This document shows positions 32,706 to 36,024 of a DNA stretch of 36,024 nucleotides, piece by piece. Position 1 is the first letter of the stretch. Each line of letters opens with the position of its first letter. Source of the stretch: an uncultured Lewinella sp. (lineage in GTDB: Bacteria; Bacteroidota; Bacteroidia; Chitinophagales; Saprospiraceae); the NCBI GenBank assembly GCA_937873655.1, contig CALMYQ010000070.1, forward strand, positions 1 to 36,024, in the 5' to 3' direction. The translations under genes and the position numbers were made by a program. The notes under the pieces were generated by a model. That model was not told the origin of the DNA and searched no databases. It worked only from the letters and a program-made list of their open reading frames with translations.

Positions 32706-33471
32706 GATCCAATCTTATTATCCCGAAAATTTGCAGCATCGCGGAGAATTCTTGCTCAGAGAATATTTGCAATATAAAATATTGGAAATATTATTCGAAA
32801 GCGAGTATGCGTTAAAATTTTCCTTTCTCGGAGGGACCTGCCTTCGCATTGTTCATAACAATAATCGATTCTCAGAAGACCTGGACTTTGATAATTTCAA
32901 TCTGACAAGTAAAGACTTTGAAGAGGTATCTGCAACGCTTAAAATGGGATTAGAAAGGCAAGGGTTTTCAGTGGAAATGCGCTATGTGCTCGCTGGAGCG
33001 TACCATTGTTATATTCGTTTCCCCGGACTTCTTTATGAATCAGGCCTCAGCGGGCACCAGGAAGCTAGAGTCCGGATTAATCTCGACACGGAATCGCAAG
33101 GGTTTTCATTTGAACCCGAATCGTTTTTTCTGAATCGTTTTGACGTATTTACCCATATTCGTTGCACACCAGTTGATATTCTGCTCAGTCAAAAAATTGT
33201 GGCAATGTCAGGCAGACGACGACCCCAAGGCCGGGATTTCTACGATGCTGTTTTCCTGTTTTCGAAAACCACCCCCAACTTTGCCTATCTGGAATACAAG
33301 TTGAATATCATGGATTCACAGGCATTAAAGGCATATTTGCTGGACATCAGTCAAAAATTTGATTTCAATGAATTAGCCAAGGATGTCCAACCGTTCTTGT
33401 TTGATCCCAGAGATATAAAAAGAGTGGAATTATTTCCAGCCTATATCCAATCCCTAAAATTAAATCCCTGA
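32689..33471 (+). CDS. abiEii: AbiEii/AbiGii nucleotidyltransferase toxin
   Basis: A 260-residue toxin of the DNA polymerase beta-like nucleotidyltransferase superfamily; members block growth by modifying nucleic acids, tRNA in the case of related MenT toxins. Motif I: GGT at 48-50 with R60, S62, D64 and D66 in NRFSEDLDFD. Motif II region: ARVRINLDTE. Motif III: K169 in LLSQKIVAM and R182-D183 with D186 in QGRDFYDAVF. All expected catalytic positions are present, so it should be active. The start lies inside the antitoxin gene (17-nt overlap), so synthesis is coupled. Base composition is AT-rich like the antitoxin. The island ends 27 nt before the convergent membrane-protein gene; no integrase or direct repeats were seen. 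Confidence 0.92.
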   Translation: MLSLNEIQSYYPENLQHRGEFLLREYLQYKILEILFESEYALKFSFLGGTCLRIVHNNNRFSEDLDFDNFNLTSKDFEEVSATLKMGLERQGFSVEMRYVLAGAYHCYIRFPGLLYESGLSGHQEARVRINLDTESQGFSFEPESFFLNRFDVFTHIRCTPVDILLSQKIVAMSGRRRPQGRDFYDAVFLFSKTTPNFAYLEYKLNIMDSQALKAYLLDISQKFDFNELAKDVQPFLFDPRDIKRVELFPAYIQSLKLNP

Positions 33472-33498
33472 AGATGTCAAGGTCTTATCTGCCGGAAA

Positions 33499-34314
33499 CT
33501 ATCCTTCTTTCAAAGTCGGGCTTAATCCCTTCAGGTTGAGCCACAGAAGTACTGCACTCACCCCCGCCAGCCCCCCCATGATCACCGTCAAAAACCAGCC
33601 GCCTTCGATGCCGTGCCGGTTCATGACCACCACCAGACTCCCGATGGTGATGTCCATCAGGATGCAAAAGGTCAGCATTACGGGCGCCAGCATTCGGCCC
33701 ATCGGCTTATTTTTCAATAATAATATTCCGGTCAGGATCAGCCCCGGCAGACAGACCGACAGGTCGAGCACGTGTACCGGATTGGTGAACAGCCCTGTTT
33801 GCACCAGGCTATCCGGCGTCTGATTGCCCAGTGTGGCCGGTACGACCTCCGACAGCCATAACAAATAAAATAGCCCGGCAATGCTGATCAGGAACCAGGC
33901 GGTGAGCCTGACCGGAATCCGCCCGGTGGGCCAATCCGTTGTCGGTTCCCCCGAATAGCTGATCAGAAACGCCAGGAAACCGTAAAAGGACAATCCCAGG
34001 ACCAGGCAATAGATCAGGAACAGGCTGTTGAAGTGTACGGCAAAACAGTAAATGGCGAAAGTATAGATCAGGTAAAAGAGGGCGCCGGCCCAAAACAACA
34101 ACCCCGCTTTGCTGCCGCGCCAGGCCATCCAGGCAGAAATGATCAACACGGGCGTGATCAGGAACAGGTCGATCATATCCTGGCCGATACCCTGGGCTTC
34201 CCAGTTCAGGGTTTCTGCACTGTAAAAACCGGGTGTAACCAAACCGGTGACGCCGGCAAAAATGACCAGCGCCGCCAGGGGGATGGTAAAGGCCGGGATG
34301 AGTTTTGGGTTCAT
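33499..34314 (-). CDS. Integral membrane protein of unknown function
   Basis: A 271-residue protein with about eight transmembrane segments, such as IPLAALVIFAGVTGLV, FLITPVLIISAWMAW, WAGALFYLIYTFAIYCFAV, IYCLVLGLSFYGFLAFLI, FLISIAGLFYLLWLSEVV and MLTFCILMDITIGSLVVVM. A loop NWEAQGIGQDMIDL follows the first helix. I recognise no named family, and no catalytic or transport motif is evident. Codon use is GC-rich like the core genes, so it is not part of the AT-rich AbiE island next to it. A TAACTTTG box upstream on the minus strand (34365 to 34358) may be its -7 element. It is divergent from the glycoside hydrolase gene. Confidence 0.8.
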   Translation of the reverse strand: MNPKLIPAFTIPLAALVIFAGVTGLVTPGFYSAETLNWEAQGIGQDMIDLFLITPVLIISAWMAWRGSKAGLLFWAGALFYLIYTFAIYCFAVHFNSLFLIYCLVLGLSFYGFLAFLISYSGEPTTDWPTGRIPVRLTAWFLISIAGLFYLLWLSEVVPATLGNQTPDSLVQTGLFTNPVHVLDLSVCLPGLILTGILLLKNKPMGRMLAPVMLTFCILMDITIGSLVVVMNRHGIEGGWFLTVIMGGLAGVSAVLLWLNLKGLSPTLKEG

Positions 34315-34357
34315 GGCATGCCGATTTAAACCGGTGGAAATGTGTCGGTTCTGGGGA

Positions 34358-34365
34358 CAAAGTTA
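34358..34365 (-). promoter_or_regulatory. Candidate -7 box of the membrane protein gene
   Basis: TAACTTTG on the minus strand fits TAnnTTTG and lies 44 nt before the ATG at 34314. No TTTG is found at the normal -33 distance. Confidence 0.35.
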
Positions 34366-34478
34366 TCGGACACGCGCATGTTTCCTCTTGACTCTCGTCA
34401 TTGGGATTCCTGATATTCATCAACCCTTATGCTTTGGCATTTTAAATGCCTAAATTTACCGGGAAAACCAGCTTGAAC

Positions 34479-35993
34479 ATGCCCTATATACAACGCCGGC
34501 TGCTGCTCTTGGCTATTCCCGCCTTGATCCTGATACAGGCATGCGCCTCCACCAAACAGGTATCCGTTGCGGCAGATGGCCCCCGGGTAGAAACCGAATT
34601 CCGCGCAGCCTGGGTGGCGACGGTGGCCAACATCAACTGGCCCAGCAAACCCGGCCTCCCGGTAGAAGAACAACAACGCGAGGCCGTCGCCCTCCTCGAT
34701 CTCTTGCAGGCCAACCACTTCAACGCCGTCGTCTTCCAGGTGCGACCCCAATGCGACGCACTTTACGACAGCAAGCTCGAACCGTGGTCGTACTACCTCA
34801 CCGGTGAACAGGGTAAAGCGCCCGAGCCCTACTACGACCCGCTGACTTTCTGGGTGGAAGCGGCCCACGACCGCGGACTGGAACTCCACGTCTGGCTCAA
34901 TCCCTACCGCGCCCACCACAAGGACGGCGGCCCGGTCTCGGATCAATCCATCGTAAAAACCCGCCCCGACCTGGTGGTGCCGCTGAAAACCGGTTATTGG
35001 TGGCTCGATCCGGCCAGACAAGGGACGCGCGATCATTCCACGGCCGTCGTGATGGACATCGTCAGGCGCTACGATATCGACGGCGTACACTTCGACGATT
35101 ATTTCTACCCGTATCCCGACTACAACAACGGCGACGACTTTCCGGACGACGCCAGCTGGGCCGAATACCGGCAAAAGGGCGGCAAATTGTCGCGCGGCGA
35201 TTGGCGGCGGGAAAGCGTTAATACCTTCATTCGGAACCTGTATAAAGCCATCAAGGCCGAGAAACCGTACGTGAAATTCGGACTCAGCCCTTTCGGCATC
35301 TGGCGGCCCGGCAACCCGCCTTCCATCCAGGGATTCGATCAGTACGATAAGCTCTATGCCGACGCCAAATTATGGCTCAACAAGGGCTGGATCGATTATT
35401 TCACGCCTCAGCTGTACTGGACCATCAACCGCATTCCGCAGAGTTATCCCGTGTTGCTCGGCTGGTGGGCCGGCGAAAATTCGAAAAAGCGCCACCTCTG
35501 GCCGGGCATCCGCATCAGCCGGGATACCCTGCCGGACAAGGTCAACGAAACCGTCAACCAGATCATGATCACCCGCGGCGCCGTACCCGAGAGTCCGGGC
35601 GTGGTGCACTGGAGCATCGGCCCGCTGGTGACCAATGCCCACCTGTCGAAAGCCTTGCTCGCCGGCCCGTACCAAAAGCAGGCCCTCGTACCGCCGAGCC
35701 CCTGGCTGGATAAAAAGGCGCCCAAACCGCCGATCGCAACCGCTGTGCCGGAAGGCGAAAAAATAAAGATCAGCTGGACCCATCCTGACGAAAAGGACGT
35801 ATTTCATTGGGTGGTCCGTTACCAGTACGGCGACCGTTGGGAATACATCATTCTCAACCGGAATGAACGGAGGGTGGAACTGGATCGCTTGCAAGCGAAT
35901 AATGCGGATTCCGTTCCTTTGAAGCAGGTAAAGGTGTCTGCCGTGGACCGGTGCGGGAATGAGGGGGAGGGGGTTTATTTGTTGATTCGTTGA
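34479..35993 (+). CDS. Family 10-like glycoside hydrolase (GHL10/DUF187) lipoprotein
   Basis: A 504-residue exported lipoprotein. The frame opens at 34446, but the ATG at 34479 gives a compact lipoprotein signal (LLLLAIPALILIQAC). The GHL10 TIM-barrel domain spans about 30-380: ETEFRAAWVATVANINWPSK, FNAVVFQVRPQCDALYDSKL, LELHVWLNPYRAH, RYDIDGVHFDDYFYPYPDYN with conserved acidic residues, VKFGLSPFGIWRPG and WIDYFTPQLYW. Residues about 410-504 resemble a fibronectin III-like module (KIKISWTHPDEKDVFHWVVR). The family includes YngK/YddW-type proteins thought to act on peptidoglycan or other glycans; the substrate is not known here. The stop lies 31 nt before the window end. Confidence 0.92.
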   Translation: MPYIQRRLLLLAIPALILIQACASTKQVSVAADGPRVETEFRAAWVATVANINWPSKPGLPVEEQQREAVALLDLLQANHFNAVVFQVRPQCDALYDSKLEPWSYYLTGEQGKAPEPYYDPLTFWVEAAHDRGLELHVWLNPYRAHHKDGGPVSDQSIVKTRPDLVVPLKTGYWWLDPARQGTRDHSTAVVMDIVRRYDIDGVHFDDYFYPYPDYNNGDDFPDDASWAEYRQKGGKLSRGDWRRESVNTFIRNLYKAIKAEKPYVKFGLSPFGIWRPGNPPSIQGFDQYDKLYADAKLWLNKGWIDYFTPQLYWTINRIPQSYPVLLGWWAGENSKKRHLWPGIRISRDTLPDKVNETVNQIMITRGAVPESPGVVHWSIGPLVTNAHLSKALLAGPYQKQALVPPSPWLDKKAPKPPIATAVPEGEKIKISWTHPDEKDVFHWVVRYQYGDRWEYIILNRNERRVELDRLQANNADSVPLKQVKVSAVDRCGNEGEGVYLLIR

Positions 35994-36024
35994 TGTGTTT
36001 ATGGGTTGATTTACCTCCTCCGGC

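Overview
The window looks like a chromosomal segment of a Bacteroidota bacterium, most likely a member of Saprospiria (Saprospiraceae/Lewinellaceae-like). The reasons are moderately high GC in the coding regions, several secreted proteins ending in type IX secretion (T9SS) sorting domains, SprB/HYR/PKD-type repeats, a TonB-dependent receptor, Bacteroidota-only families (DUF2911, 2TM domain, LIC_10190-like membrane protein), and upstream boxes matching the Bacteroidota promoter consensus TTTG-N19..21-TAnnTTTG. The taxonomic call is inference; no rRNA is present.

Layout. 57-2701 (minus): a NarL-type response regulator and its TPR-containing sensor kinase, coupled by an ATGA overlap. 2844-6009 (plus): two secreted surface proteins. 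6029-7705 (minus): an S41 C-terminal processing protease, divergent from an Lrp/AsnC regulator (7958-8434). 8635-11466: a large glycine-rich/HYR/T9SS protein, followed by about 540 nt of repeats and hairpins. 12005-12358: a 2TM-domain protein. 12702-15867: a small membrane-anchored protein followed by a TonB-dependent receptor. 16154-17014: a run of broken gene pieces (TPR lipoprotein-like, PKD, LuxR-type response regulator tail). 17229-20223: a beta-propeller-like secreted protein and a PQQ sugar dehydrogenase carrying T9SS cargo domains. 20510-23102 (minus): LOG-family phosphoribohydrolase, a sigma-54 activator lacking its DNA-binding domain, and methylglyoxal synthase. 23202-24056: DUF2911 protein. 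24249-27648: rfbC, a polytopic membrane protein and a GT2 glycosyltransferase, which look like cell-surface glycan functions. 27658-31023: a five-module ThuA/PQQ-dehydrogenase/PKD/cytochrome c/CBM lipoprotein. 31336-31974: a small lipoprotein. 32073-33471: an AT-rich AbiEi/AbiEii toxin-antitoxin pair, probably acquired. 33499-34314 (minus): an 8-TM membrane protein. 34479-35993: a GHL10-type glycoside hydrolase lipoprotein.

The most unusual large-scale property is noncoding. Many of the longer intergenic gaps hold an in-register short tandem array (period 7, 8 or 10 nt), and some arrays face an inverted partner that could fold into long hairpins. The coding content is mostly known families. 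I saw no convincing wholly new multi-gene system. The strongest candidates for follow-up are the gene-fragment cluster at 16154-17014, the HTH-less sigma-54 activator, the stem-loop just before the LOG gene start, the mirrored heptamer array at 12360-12576 and the palindromic operator candidate of the AbiE pair. No tRNA, rRNA, CRISPR array, transposase or phage gene was seen.
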